DNA from: CAMFLJ01 sp965279255
GTDB taxonomy: Bacteria; Actinomycetota; Acidimicrobiia; Acidimicrobiales; Acidimicrobilacustridaceae
NCBI GenBank assembly: GCA_965279255.1
Contig: OZ257146.1
Coordinates: 248,001-312,000, forward strand
Reading direction: 5' to 3'
Length of the DNA stretch: 64,000 bases
Of this stretch, positions 39,228 to 49,208 are shown piece after piece (the stretch's first letter is position 1; each line of letters begins with the position of its first letter). The notes under the pieces are model-generated. The model worked only from the letters and a program-made list of their open reading frames with translations, was not told where the DNA came from and ran no database searches. The position numbers were made by a program, and so were the translations under genes.

Positions 39228-40901
39228 ATGCCCACCATCGAGTGCCTGACCGCCGACGACCTCCGTGCCGTGATCGCAGGGTACGCCGACGCCCTGGCCG
39301 CCCACCGCGAGACGATCAACCGCCTGAACGTGTATCCCGTCCCCGACGGCGACACCGGCACGAACATGGCGCTGACGCTCAAGTCCGTGGTCGAGGAGCT
39401 CGCCGACGCGGCCCCCGACATGGACGCGACCTGCACCGCGGTGGCCCACGGCTCGCTCATGGGGGCGCGGGGCAACTCGGGCGTGATCCTCTGCCAGATC
39501 CTGCGCGGGCTGTCGGCGGTGTTCAAGGAGGCCGGCACGATCGACTCCGCCTCCGTCGCCGACGCGCTCGATGCCGCGTCGGCCGCCGCCTACGGCGCCG
39601 TGGGCCGTCCCGTGGAGGGCACCATCCTCACCGTCGCCCGGGTCGCGGCCGAGAGCGGCCGGGCCGCCGCCGACAGCGGTGCCGACCTCCTCGGTGTGCT
39701 CGAGGCCGCCCGTGCCGGTGGTGGGGAGGCCCTCGCCGAGACCCCCGAGATGCTGCCGGTCCTGAAGGAGGCCGGGGTGGTCGACGCTGGGGGCACCGGC
39801 CTGCTGCTCCTGCTCGACGTCGCCCTCAACCGGGTCGACGGAAGGGCCGTGCCCGAGCCCGACGACGACGTCGAGGGCGCGTCGGCCGAGTTCCTCCAGG
39901 CGTTCGAGGCGGCCCACGGCGAGGGTGGCCACGACGGCGGGCTGGCCTCGCTGCGCTACGAGGTCATGTACTTCCTCGAGGCGCCCGACGAGTCCATCCC
40001 CGGCTTCAAGGACATGTGGGCCACCCTCGGCGACTCCATCGTCGTCGTGGGCGGCGACGGCCTCTGGAACTGCCACATCCACACCGACGACATCGGCCCC
40101 GCGGTCGAGGCCGGCATCGACGTGGGCAAGCCGCGTGGCATCCGCGTCACCGACCTGCTCGACGAGTTCGCCGAGCTCGAGGAGGAGCGCTGGGTCCGCG
40201 AGGCCGAGCCCATGGCCCCCGAGCCCTCCATCGTCCACGAGCCCGTGCCGTGCGCGGTCGTGGCCGTGTCGGTGGGTGAGGGCGTGCGCCGCATCTTCCA
40301 GTCGCTCGGCGTGCAGGTCGTCGTCACCGGCGGCCAGACCATGAACCCCTCCACGGCCCAGCTGCTCGAGGCGGTCGAGTCGGCGCCGGCGCCGCAGGTC
40401 GTGATCCTGCCGAACAACAAGAACATCATCCCGGTGGCCGAGCAGGTCGACGCCATGACCTCCAAGACGGTCCGGGTGGTGCCCACCCGTGGCGTGGCCG
40501 AGGGCTTCGCCTCGCTGCTCGCGTACGACCCTGGCGCCGAGGCCGAGAGCAACGCCGAGGGCATGGCGGCGGCCGCCTCCCACGTGGTGGCCGGTGAGAT
40601 CACCCGGGCGGTCCGCGACTCCTCCACCGACCGCGGCCCGATCCGCGAGGGCGACTGGCTGGGCATCGCCCGCGAGGGGATCATCGCCGTCGACGACGAC
40701 CTCTCGGGCGCGGCGACCACGCTGCTCGACCAGCTGGTCGGCCCCGAGCACGAGATCGTCACCATCATCGAGGGCGAGGGCGCCTCGCAGGCGATCACCC
40801 GGCACCTCGAGGTGTGGCTGCACGACAACCGGGGCGACTGCGAGGTCGAGATCCACCACGGCGGCCAGCCGCTGTACCCGTACCTCTTCGGCATCGAGTA
40901 G
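39228..40901 (+). CDS. DAK2-domain protein, FakA/YloV-like fatty acid kinase catalytic subunit
   Basis: A 557-residue protein. Residues 1-200 are a DhaL/DAK2 kinase domain with YPVPDGDTGTNMALTL (metal-binding Asp residues near 34-42), HGSLMGARGNSGVIL and VDAGGTGLLLLL. The rest is the DegV-partner region (ILPNNKNIIPVAEQVD). FakA-type proteins phosphorylate fatty acids presented by FakB/DegV proteins. The ATG lies 8 nt after TAGTCT. recG follows 5 bases after the stop, an arrangement common in Gram-positives. No fakB is in the window, so the substrate is by homology. Confidence 0.88.
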   Translation: MPTIECLTADDLRAVIAGYADALAAHRETINRLNVYPVPDGDTGTNMALTLKSVVEELADAAPDMDATCTAVAHGSLMGARGNSGVILCQILRGLSAVFKEAGTIDSASVADALDAASAAAYGAVGRPVEGTILTVARVAAESGRAAADSGADLLGVLEAARAGGGEALAETPEMLPVLKEAGVVDAGGTGLLLLLDVALNRVDGRAVPEPDDDVEGASAEFLQAFEAAHGEGGHDGGLASLRYEVMYFLEAPDESIPGFKDMWATLGDSIVVVGGDGLWNCHIHTDDIGPAVEAGIDVGKPRGIRVTDLLDEFAELEEERWVREAEPMAPEPSIVHEPVPCAVVAVSVGEGVRRIFQSLGVQVVVTGGQTMNPSTAQLLEAVESAPAPQVVILPNNKNIIPVAEQVDAMTSKTVRVVPTRGVAEGFASLLAYDPGAEAESNAEGMAAAASHVVAGEITRAVRDSSTDRGPIREGDWLGIAREGIIAVDDDLSGAATTLLDQLVGPEHEIVTIIEGEGASQAITRHLEVWLHDNRGDCEVEIHHGGQPLYPYLFGIE

Positions 40902-40906
40902 CCGGC

Positions 40907-43054
<2,148 letters not shown>

Positions 43055-43063
43055 ACCGCCCCA

Positions 43064-43109
43064 CTGGCTCGATCGGGCACGCTGGAACGTGCTCAGACGA
43101 GCCACGGGT
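43064..43109. terminator. Hairpin repeat copy 1 after recG
   Basis: A 46-bp element with an imperfect inverted repeat: CTGGCTCG at the left pairs with CGAGCCAC-side sequence at the right, plus an inner GCACG/CGTGC stem. It is 44/46 identical to copy 2 at 43128. Position after convergent stops suggests a terminator. Confidence 0.6.
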
Positions 43110-43127
43110 GTCGGGCGCACGGGGCCG

Positions 43128-43173
43128 CTGGCTCGATCGGGCACGCCGGAGCGTGCTCAGACGAGCCACGGGT
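43128..43173. terminator. Hairpin repeat copy 2, abutting the convergent gene's stop
   Basis: The second 46-bp copy, offset 64 bases from the first, with two substitutions that alter the loop (CTGGAACG versus CCGGAGCG). Its last base is the first base of the minus-strand stop at 43173. Confidence 0.6.
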
Positions 43174-43355
43174 CAGAAGGCGTCGTTGTCGTCGAGGTCG
43201 TCGGGGTCGCCGAGCACGATGTCGAAGCGCTCGTTGCAGTCCGGGCAGCGGTAGGCCACGACGTCGCCCACCTCCCAGCCGTCCTCGGGCGGGTAGGAGA
43301 GGGGGTGCAGCGTGCCGCCGCAGTCGATGCAGGTCATGCCGAGCGGGGCGTCCAT
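43173..43355 (-). CDS. Small zinc-ribbon protein
   Basis: A 60-residue protein with two CxxC pairs (CIDCGG near residue 9 and CPDCNE near residue 37), the layout of a zinc ribbon, and an acidic C-terminus (GDPDDLDDNDAF). Its role is unknown; small ribbons often bind nucleic acids or partner proteins. The ATG at 43355 is only 6 nt from TAGCCT, a leaderless start. It shares overlapping -10 elements with divergent rsmD. Confidence 0.72.
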   Translation of the reverse strand: MDAPLGMTCIDCGGTLHPLSYPPEDGWEVGDVVAYRCPDCNERFDIVLGDPDDLDDNDAF

Positions 43356-43361
43356 GGCCCC

Positions 43362-43371
43362 AGGCTACGGT
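43362..43371. promoter_or_regulatory. Overlapping divergent -10 boxes of the zinc-ribbon gene and rsmD
   Basis: The 10-base string AGGCTACGGT contains TACGGT (43366-43371) for rsmD, 7 nt before its GTG, and on the other strand TAGCCT (43367-43362), 6 nt before the zinc-ribbon ATG. The two hexamers overlap by two bases. Both genes would be leaderless. Confidence 0.6.
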
Positions 43372-43378
43372 CGCCGTC

Positions 43379-43948
43379 GTGAGGGTCGTGGCCGGTGAGG
43401 CGAGGGGACGGCGGCTGGTGGCGCCCGAGGGGCGCGACACCCGGCCCACCCTCGACCGGGTCCGTGAGGCGATGTTCAACTCGCTGGTCAGCCTCGACGC
43501 GGTCGACGGGGCGCGCGTGGTCGACCTCTACGCCGGGTCGGGCGCCCTCGGCATCGAGGCGCTCTCGCGTGGTGCCGCCCACGCCACCTTCGTCGACACC
43601 GACCGGGCCGCCCGCCGAGCGGTCGAGCGGAACCTGGCCGACACCGGGCTGGGCGACCGTGCCGACGTGGTCACCATCGACGCCCTCACCCACCTCCGTC
43701 GCCTGGCCGAGGCCGGGGCCCAGCCCTACGACCTCGTGCTCCTCGACCCTCCGTACGCCACCGACGACGAGGCGTGGGCGGGCCTGCTGGAGCTGGTCGG
43801 GGTCGTCGCTCCCGCCGCGGTCGTCGTGGCGGAGTCGGATCGGGAGGTGCCCCTTCCCGCGGGGTGGCATGCGCTCAGGACGAAGAGGTACGGGGGTACG
43901 CTCGTCAGCGTCCTCATGCCCCCGAGCCCGTTGTCGGAGCCGTCGTGA
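43379..43948 (+). CDS. rsmD: 16S rRNA (guanine(966)-N2)-methyltransferase RsmD
   Basis: A 189-residue class I methyltransferase. It begins MRVVAGEARGRRLVAPEG and DTRPTLDRVREAMFN, both RsmD-typical; the SAM motif is VVDLYAGSGALGIEALSRG and the catalytic motif LVLLDPPYA. It methylates G966 of 16S rRNA. The GTG start at 43379 is 7 nt after TACGGT. coaD overlaps its end by four bases (GTGA), the usual rsmD-coaD arrangement. Confidence 0.95.
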   Translation: MRVVAGEARGRRLVAPEGRDTRPTLDRVREAMFNSLVSLDAVDGARVVDLYAGSGALGIEALSRGAAHATFVDTDRAARRAVERNLADTGLGDRADVVTIDALTHLRRLAEAGAQPYDLVLLDPPYATDDEAWAGLLELVGVVAPAAVVVAESDREVPLPAGWHALRTKRYGGTLVSVLMPPSPLSEPS

Positions 43949-44424
43949 CGCGAGTGCTGTACCCGGGATCGTTCGACCCGATCCACAACGGCCATCTCGA
44001 GATCATCGAGACGGCGGCGCGCCTGTTCGACCACGTCGTCGTGGCCGCCATGCGCAACCCGCAGAAGGGCCAGCCCCTCTTCTCGCTCGACGAGCGCAAG
44101 GAGATGCTCGACGAGTCCGTCGCCCATCTCGACAACGTCACCGTGACGATGTTCGCCTCGCTGGTGGTCGACCTCGCCCGCGAGCTGCAGGCCGACTTCA
44201 TCGTCAAGGGCCTCCGCGCCGTCTCGGACTTCGAGAGCGAGCTGCAGATGGCCCAGATGAACCACAAGATCTCCGGGGTCGACACCCTCTTCATCCCGTC
44301 CGCCTCAGGCAACTCCTTCCTCGCCTCGAAGTTGCTGCGTGAGATCACCCGCTTCGGCGGCGACGTCACCCCGATGGTGCCGCCGTCCGTCGCCAAGCGC
44401 CTCCAGGAGAAGTACCCGTCATGA
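43945..44424 (+). CDS. coaD: Phosphopantetheine adenylyltransferase
   Basis: A 159-residue PPAT. LYPGSFDPIHNGHLEII contains the nucleotidyltransferase motif (HNGH), and FIVKGLRAVSDFESELQMA the pantetheine-binding region. The C-terminal loop reads SGNSFLASKLLREI where most PPATs have SSSLVKE; the change may modify the ATP-binding loop. It makes dephospho-CoA from 4'-phosphopantetheine. The GTG overlaps rsmD, and its own stop overlaps the next gene by four bases. Confidence 0.95.
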   Translation: MTRVLYPGSFDPIHNGHLEIIETAARLFDHVVVAAMRNPQKGQPLFSLDERKEMLDESVAHLDNVTVTMFASLVVDLARELQADFIVKGLRAVSDFESELQMAQMNHKISGVDTLFIPSASGNSFLASKLLREITRFGGDVTPMVPPSVAKRLQEKYPS

Positions 44425-45296
44425 GCGACTTCGACGATCCCGATCTCGACATCGACCTGACCCCTCCGCCGGTCGGCGCGCAGTACCACCCGGCCGAGAC
44501 CGAGGACGTGCTGCTGCAGCTCCGCGACGTCATCGAGGCCGCCCGCCCGGTGCCGCTGTCGGCGTCGTCGATGATCGCCAAGGAGGAGGTCCTCGAGCTC
44601 ATCGACGAGGCCCTCGCCCAGCTCCCCGAGGAGCTGCGGGCCGCCCGCTGGCTGCTGAAGGAGCGCGAGGAGTTCCTCGCCCGCACCCGCCACGAGGCCG
44701 ACGAGATGCTCGACCAGGCCCGGGCCCGCGCCGAGCGGATGGTCCAGCGCACCGAGGTCGTGAAGGCCGCCGAGCAGCGGGCCTACGAGATCGTCGACGC
44801 CGCCCAGGCCGACGCCCGCCGCCTGCGCCACGAGGTCGAGGACTTCTGCGACCAGAAGCTCGCCAGCTTCGAGATCGTGCTCGAGCGCACCCAGAAGCTC
44901 GTGGCCGCCGGCCGCTCGAAGCTCCAGGGCACCAACCTGCTCGCCGAGGCCGCCGCCGCGGCGGCCGCCGAGGGCTCGCTCACCGACGACCACGAGGTCG
45001 ACGCCATGACCTCGGGCCACCCGAGCGGCGGCGGCGCTGTCGCCGACGCGTCGGCCTACAGCGACTCCGACACCTACGGCGACGCCCGCGCCCAGGCCGC
45101 CTTCGACGCCGATCCCGAGTACGACTACGAGGACGACGAGGACGTCTACGACGACCCGCAGTCCGAGGGCCGCTCCCGCCAGGGACGCCTCCAGGTCGTC
45201 GACGACCGCTTCTCCGATCTGCCCCCGCCCCCGGCGACCCAGAGCGAGACCCTCCGCGACGCCGCCGCGACCTTCTTCGACCAGGACCTGGCGTAG
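44421..45296 (+). CDS. SepIVA/DivIVA-like coiled-coil cell division protein
   Basis: A 291-residue protein. An N-terminal acidic tail (DDPDLDIDLTPPP) is followed by a helix pair and a long coiled coil (about residues 75-175, rich in Glu/Arg/Ala), then a disordered acidic C-terminus with YDYEDDEDVYDD. The layout and the gene order (coaD, this gene, DUF177, rpmF, rnc, mutM, smc) match mycobacterial SepIVA, a septum and intracellular-membrane-domain organiser. The ATG overlaps coaD by four bases. Sequence identity cannot be measured here; the acidic tail is longer than in the mycobacterial protein. Confidence 0.75.
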   Translation: MSDFDDPDLDIDLTPPPVGAQYHPAETEDVLLQLRDVIEAARPVPLSASSMIAKEEVLELIDEALAQLPEELRAARWLLKEREEFLARTRHEADEMLDQARARAERMVQRTEVVKAAEQRAYEIVDAAQADARRLRHEVEDFCDQKLASFEIVLERTQKLVAAGRSKLQGTNLLAEAAAAAAAEGSLTDDHEVDAMTSGHPSGGGAVADASAYSDSDTYGDARAQAAFDADPEYDYEDDEDVYDDPQSEGRSRQGRLQVVDDRFSDLPPPPATQSETLRDAAATFFDQDLA

Positions 45297-45303
45297 CGCC
45301 CCC

Positions 45304-45849
45304 ATGGGCGGGCGACCCCTCGTTGTCGGCGTCACCGACATCCGGCGCCAGCCCGGCACCCGCCGCCACTTCCAGCGCGAGGTGCTGGTGCCCGGCCTCG
45401 CCATCTCGTCGGCCCGCGTGCCCGACGACGCCGAGATCGGCATCGACCTCCAGCTCGAGGCGCTGAGCAACGGCCTCGTCGCCACCGGCACCCTCACGGT
45501 GCCGTGGGAGGGCGAGTGTCGGCGGTGCCTGCGCGACGTGCGCTCCGAGACCGTGGCCGAGATCCGCGAGGTGTTCGAGCCCCGTCCGGTCGAGGGCGAG
45601 ACGTACCCGTTGGCCGACGACACCGTCGACCTCGAGCCGATGGTGCGAGACGCGGTGCTGCTCACCCTGCCGCTCGCCCCCCTCTGCAGCGACGACTGCA
45701 TGGGCCCCGCACCCGACGTCTTCCCGGCCATGGTCGAGGGCGACGACCCCGTCGACGACGGCAATCGCAAGGCCTCCGAGCCCCCCGCCGACCCCCGGTG
45801 GGCGGGGCTCGACGCGCTGCGCTTCGATTCTCCCGGCGACGACGGGTAG
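45304..45849 (+). CDS. DUF177 (YceD-like) protein
   Basis: A 181-residue YceD/DUF177 protein with GECRRCLRDV and CSDDC cysteine pairs (near residues 70-75 and 122-126) and the LPLAPLCSDDCMG motif. YceD proteins are co-transcribed with rpmF in most bacteria and are implicated in 23S rRNA accumulation and ribosome assembly. Here it lies 7 bases after the SepIVA-like gene and 103 bases before rpmF. Its TAG stop forms the first half of the TAGACT promoter hexamer for rpmF. Confidence 0.9.
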   Translation: MGGRPLVVGVTDIRRQPGTRRHFQREVLVPGLAISSARVPDDAEIGIDLQLEALSNGLVATGTLTVPWEGECRRCLRDVRSETVAEIREVFEPRPVEGETYPLADDTVDLEPMVRDAVLLTLPLAPLCSDDCMGPAPDVFPAMVEGDDPVDDGNRKASEPPADPRWAGLDALRFDSPGDDG

Positions 45850-45852
45850 ACT
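45847..45852 (+). promoter_or_regulatory. Putative -10 of rpmF overlapping the DUF177 stop codon
   Basis: TAGACT overlaps the DUF177 TAG. Transcription would start near 45859, giving rpmF a leader of about 94 nt that otherwise has no open gene. Leader-based autoregulation is possible but no structure was established. Confidence 0.4.
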
Positions 45853-45952
45853 CTCCCGCTCGTGCCCCGGGACCATCGCGCCCGCGGGCTCGTTCGCGCC
45901 GCCGGGGCCCGTTCTCACCCAGAACGGCTCCCCACCACACCGAGGAACGACG

Positions 45953-46132
45953 ATGGCCGTCCCCAAGAAGAAGACCAGCAAGTCCAAGAGCCGCAGCCGC
46001 CGGGCCTCGGCCTGGACGATCACCACCACGGCTCGCAGCACCTGCCCCCGTTGCGGTGCCGTGAAGCGCCCCCACGTGGTGTGCGGCAACTGCGGTTGGT
46101 ACCACGGCCGCCAGGCCATCGACGTCGACTGA
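45953..46132 (+). CDS. rpmF: 50S ribosomal protein L32
   Basis: A 59-residue L32 with the start MAVPKKKTSKSKSRSRRA and two CxxC pairs (CPRCG and CGNCG) for zinc. A GAGGAA ribosome site is about 7 nt upstream of the ATG. plsX begins 16 bases downstream, the universal rpmF-plsX order. Fewer than 60 codons, so it is easily overlooked. Confidence 0.96.
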   Translation: MAVPKKKTSKSKSRSRRASAWTITTTARSTCPRCGAVKRPHVVCGNCGWYHGRQAIDVD

Positions 46133-46148
46133 GCGCCACACCTCGCCC

Positions 46149-47153
46149 GTGAGCATCCTCCCCATCGCCGTCGACGCCATGGGCGGCGACAAGGCACCCG
46201 GTGAGATCGTCGCGGGGTGCGTGCAGGCCGCCGACGAGCTCGGCGTGCCCGTGGTGCTCGTCGGGCGTCCAGACGAGCTGGGCGACACCCACGGCCTCGA
46301 GGTGATCGAGGCCTCCGAGGTGATCGCCATGGATGCCGACCCTGCGAACAGCGTCCGCACCATGAAGGACTCCTCGCTCGTGCGCGCCGCCGAGGCGGTG
46401 CGCGACGGCAGGGCCTCGGCGATGGTCAGCGCGGGCAACACCGGCGCCACGATGGCCAGTGCGCTGCTGCGCATGGGGCGCATCAAGGGCGTGGCCCGGC
46501 CGGCGATCGCCACCCCGATCCCGGTGCCCGGCAAGCCGACGCCCACCGTCCTGCTCGACGCCGGCGCCAACGCCGAGTGCAACGCCGAGTGGCTCGTGCA
46601 GTTCGCCCAGATGGGTGCCGTGTTCTCCACCGCCCGTTACGGCATCGAGCACCCGAAGGTCGCCCTTCTCTCCATCGGCGAGGAGCCCACCAAGGGCAGC
46701 CCGCTGGTGAAGGAGACCCACAAGCTGCTCGCCGAGGGCTCGTGGGTCGGTCCCACCGGTGCCCGCTTCATCGGCAACGTCGAGGGCCGCGACCTCATGA
46801 CCGACGAGGCCGACGTCGTGGTCACCGACGGCTTCACCGGCAACGTGGCCCTCAAGTCGCTCGAGGGTGCGCTGCGCGCCATCGGCGGCGCCCTGATCGA
46901 GACGCTGACCGGCACGCCCGAGGCCGCCGAGGCCTCCGCCCCGCTGATGCCGTCGCTGCTCGACCTCTACGCCTCGCTCGACCCGGAGAACACCGGGGGC
47001 GCCATGCTCCTCGGGGTCGACGGCGTCTGCATCATCAGCCACGGCTCGTCGTCCGCGGTGGCGATGGTCAACGCCATCCGGGTGGCCCGCGACATGGTCA
47101 CCAGCGACGTGGTCGGGCACCTCAGCCGGGCCGTGCGCCCGCCGGCCGCCTGA
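46149..47153 (+). CDS. plsX: Phosphate acyltransferase PlsX
   Basis: A 334-residue PlsX. It starts SILPIAVDAMGGDKAPGEIV, contains SAGNTGATMASAL (phosphate-binding loop), LLDAGANAEC, and VVTDGFTGNVALKS. It converts acyl-ACP to acyl-phosphate for phosphatidic acid synthesis at the membrane. The start is GTG 46149. It is followed by acpP after a 163-base gap that holds a promoter. The order rpmF-plsX-acpP-rnc links lipid synthesis with ribosome genes as in many bacteria. Confidence 0.96.
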   Translation: MSILPIAVDAMGGDKAPGEIVAGCVQAADELGVPVVLVGRPDELGDTHGLEVIEASEVIAMDADPANSVRTMKDSSLVRAAEAVRDGRASAMVSAGNTGATMASALLRMGRIKGVARPAIATPIPVPGKPTPTVLLDAGANAECNAEWLVQFAQMGAVFSTARYGIEHPKVALLSIGEEPTKGSPLVKETHKLLAEGSWVGPTGARFIGNVEGRDLMTDEADVVVTDGFTGNVALKSLEGALRAIGGALIETLTGTPEAAEASAPLMPSLLDLYASLDPENTGGAMLLGVDGVCIISHGSSSAVAMVNAIRVARDMVTSDVVGHLSRAVRPPAA

Positions 47154-47273
47154 GCCCCTCCGAGCGGCGTCCGCCGGCCTCCGACCAGGGAACGTCCGCG
47201 CCTTTGGCAGGCGATTTTCGGCGATCTACCTGGGGTTTCGTGGCATTCACAAGCGGGCAATGTCGTCTGCCGC

Positions 47274-47279
47274 TACCAT
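47274..47279 (+). promoter_or_regulatory. Putative -10 of acpP
   Basis: TACCAT lies 37 bases upstream of the acpP GTG, predicting a short leader with the AGGAG site. No convincing -35 was found. The region 47200-47270 is noticeably AT-richer than its surroundings, as expected for a promoter. Confidence 0.45.
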
Positions 47280-47316
47280 CCGGCCGACTCTAAGAGCGAC
47301 CCAGGAGTGCACCTCA

Positions 47317-47607
47317 GTGCCCGCAGAGACCCACGTCGAGCAGCCCCCAATGGACCGCCAGGCGGTGCTCGATCTGATCCGAGACCGTCTGTCCGACATC
47401 CTCGAGATCGAGCCCTCCTCCATCAACGAGGGTGACTCCTTCGCCGACGACCTCGACGCCGACTCCCTCGCCCTCATCGAGCTGGTCGAGGCCCTCGAGG
47501 AGGACATCGGCGAGCGCACGGTCGGCTTCCGCATCGAGGACGAGGACCTCGAGGACCTGAAGACCGTCCGCGACGCCGTCGACTACGTCGTCGCCAAGCT
47601 GGGCTGA
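47317..47607 (+). CDS. acpP: Acyl carrier protein
   Basis: A 96-residue ACP with the phosphopantetheine attachment motif DDLDADSLALIELVEALEE (Ser of DSL near residue 51) and the typical acidic helix II. It carries acyl chains in fatty acid synthesis. The GTG at 47317 has AGGAG 9 nt upstream; an ATG 33 nt later would remove an 11-residue extension that is longer than usual. It immediately precedes rnc, and PlsX upstream uses its acylated form. Confidence 0.95.
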   Translation: MPAETHVEQPPMDRQAVLDLIRDRLSDILEIEPSSINEGDSFADDLDADSLALIELVEALEEDIGERTVGFRIEDEDLEDLKTVRDAVDYVVAKLG

Positions 47608-47611
47608 GGCC

Positions 47612-48379
47612 CTGCAGCCCGACCCGCTCACCGCGCTGGTCGACCGACTGGGCCACCGGTTCTCCGAGCCCGGTCCGATGGTGCTCGCCCTGACGCACCG
47701 ATCGTGGTGCGCCGAGAACGCCGGTGAGGCGTCCAACGAGCGCCTCGAGTTCCTCGGCGACGCCGTGCTCGGGCTGATCGTCACCGACCACATCTTCACG
47801 GCCCACCCCGAGATGCCCGAGGGCTCGCTCGCCAAGCTCCGTGCCGCCGTCGTCAGCGAGCCCACCCTCGCCGCCGCGGCCGCCGAGCTCGGTGTCGGCG
47901 ATGCCCTCCGGCTCGGGAAGGGCGAGGCCGCCAGCGGCGGTCGGGAGAAGGCCTCGATCCTGTCCGACGCCCTGGAGGCGATCATCGGCGCCGTCTACGT
48001 CGACGGCGGCCTCGACGCCGCCCGCGGCCTCGTGCTCGAGCTGCTCTCTGGCCGCATCGCCACCGAGGTCACCGGCCCCGGCGGCCCCGGCGGCGCCGAT
48101 CACAAGACCCAGCTCCAGGAGCTCGTCGCCCGCCGCTTCGAGTCCGCCCCGAGCTACGAGGTCGTTGACGACGGCCCCGATCACGAGAAGCGCTTCTTCG
48201 CCACGGTCCGGGTCGGCGACGGTGTCGTCGGCCGGGGCGAGGGCCGATCCAAGAAGCTCGCCGAGCAGGCCGCCGCCGGCGCCGCTCTGGCGCACCTGGC
48301 CACCACGGCCGAGGGCGTGCCCGCCGCGGCGCCCGCATCCACGAACGCCATCAACGAGAGCGAGCAGGACAATGCCTGA
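47612..48379 (+). CDS. rnc: Ribonuclease III (non-canonical start)
   Basis: An RNase III with nuclease motif NERLEFLGDAVLGLIV (catalytic Glu and Asp), second acidic set DALEAIIGAVYVDGG, and a C-terminal dsRNA-binding domain (DHKTQLQELVARRF to GEGRSKKLAEQAAAGAAL). It processes rRNA precursors and dsRNA. The family's first helix is encoded (LTALVDRLGHRFSEPG) but no ATG, GTG or TTG precedes it; the frame is open only from the TGA ending about 47566. CTG at 47612, four bases after the acpP stop, is taken as tentative start (255 residues). The first ATG, 47678, would give 233 residues lacking helix 1. Confidence 0.9.
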   Translation: MQPDPLTALVDRLGHRFSEPGPMVLALTHRSWCAENAGEASNERLEFLGDAVLGLIVTDHIFTAHPEMPEGSLAKLRAAVVSEPTLAAAAAELGVGDALRLGKGEAASGGREKASILSDALEAIIGAVYVDGGLDAARGLVLELLSGRIATEVTGPGGPGGADHKTQLQELVARRFESAPSYEVVDDGPDHEKRFFATVRVGDGVVGRGEGRSKKLAEQAAAGAALAHLATTAEGVPAAAPASTNAINESEQDNA

Positions 48380-49208
48380 GCTTCCCGAGGTCGAGACCAT
48401 CCGGCGAGAGCTGGAGCGCGAGGTCGTCGGCAAGAAGATCAAGACGGTCGAGGTCACGGGCAAGCGCTCGATCCGGCGCCAGACGCCGGCGGAGTTCAAG
48501 GCCAAGCTCGAAGGGGCCAAGATCTCCGGCGCCCAGCGCAAGGGCAAGTACCTCCTGCTCCCGCTCGACACCGGCGACGTGTGGATCATCCACCTGCGCA
48601 TGTCGGGCCAGCTCCTGCGGGCCGCCCCGAAGGACCCGGTCGACAAGCACAACCACGTCACCATCTCCTTCACCCAGGGCGGCCAGCTCCGCTTCGTCGA
48701 CCCCCGCACCTTCGGCGAGATGTTCCTCGCCACCCCCGACGAGATCACCTCCGACATCGAGGAGCTCTCCACCCTCGGCGTCGATCCGGTCGAGACCCCC
48801 ATGTCGTGGGTCGACTTCGGGCACCTCCTGCGCTCCAAGCGCATGAAGCTCAAGGCGTTCCTCACCGACCAGTCGATGATCGCCGGCATCGGGAACATCT
48901 ACGCCGACGAGATCCTCTTCGACTCGGGCCTCCGCTACGACCGCGACACCGACTCGCTGACCACCCAGGAGATCCGCCGGCTGTACCGCTCGCTCGTCGA
49001 GATCCTCCACGAGGCCATCAAGTACGGCGGCTCGACGCTGGCCGACGAGCAGTACGTCGACCTCAACGGCAAGCCCGGCGAGTACCAGCAGCACCACCAG
49101 GTGTACGACCGCGAGAAGCAGCCGTGCCGCCGCTGCCGCCGTCACGACATCGTGAAGACCAAGTTCCAGCAGCGCTCCACCTTCTACTGCGAGGTCTGCC
49201 AGGTCTGA
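48372..49208 (+). CDS. mutM: Formamidopyrimidine-DNA glycosylase MutM (Fpg)
   Basis: A 278-residue Fpg. It begins MPELPEVETIRREL (catalytic Pro1 and Glu2), has KRMKLKAFLTDQSMIAGIGNIYADEILF with the helix-two-turn-helix, and ends in a zinc finger CRRC ... FYCEVC with the lesion-binding Arg. It removes 8-oxoguanine. The ATG overlaps rnc by 8 bases and its stop overlaps smc by one (TGATG). Order rnc-mutM-smc matches mycobacteria. Confidence 0.97.
   Translation: MPELPEVETIRRELEREVVGKKIKTVEVTGKRSIRRQTPAEFKAKLEGAKISGAQRKGKYLLLPLDTGDVWIIHLRMSGQLLRAAPKDPVDKHNHVTISFTQGGQLRFVDPRTFGEMFLATPDEITSDIEELSTLGVDPVETPMSWVDFGHLLRSKRMKLKAFLTDQSMIAGIGNIYADEILFDSGLRYDRDTDSLTTQEIRRLYRSLVEILHEAIKYGGSTLADEQYVDLNGKPGEYQQHHQVYDREKQPCRRCRRHDIVKTKFQQRSTFYCEVCQV

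Noticed and set aside
43064..43173. Attachment sites of an integrated element
   Set aside because: The 46-bp copies are only 64 bases apart, no integrase is present and each copy folds into a hairpin.
45862..46152. A leaderless 96-codon gene after TAGACT overlapping rpmF
   Set aside because: It overlaps rpmF out of frame and its translation has no recognisable features; the region is better explained as the rpmF leader.
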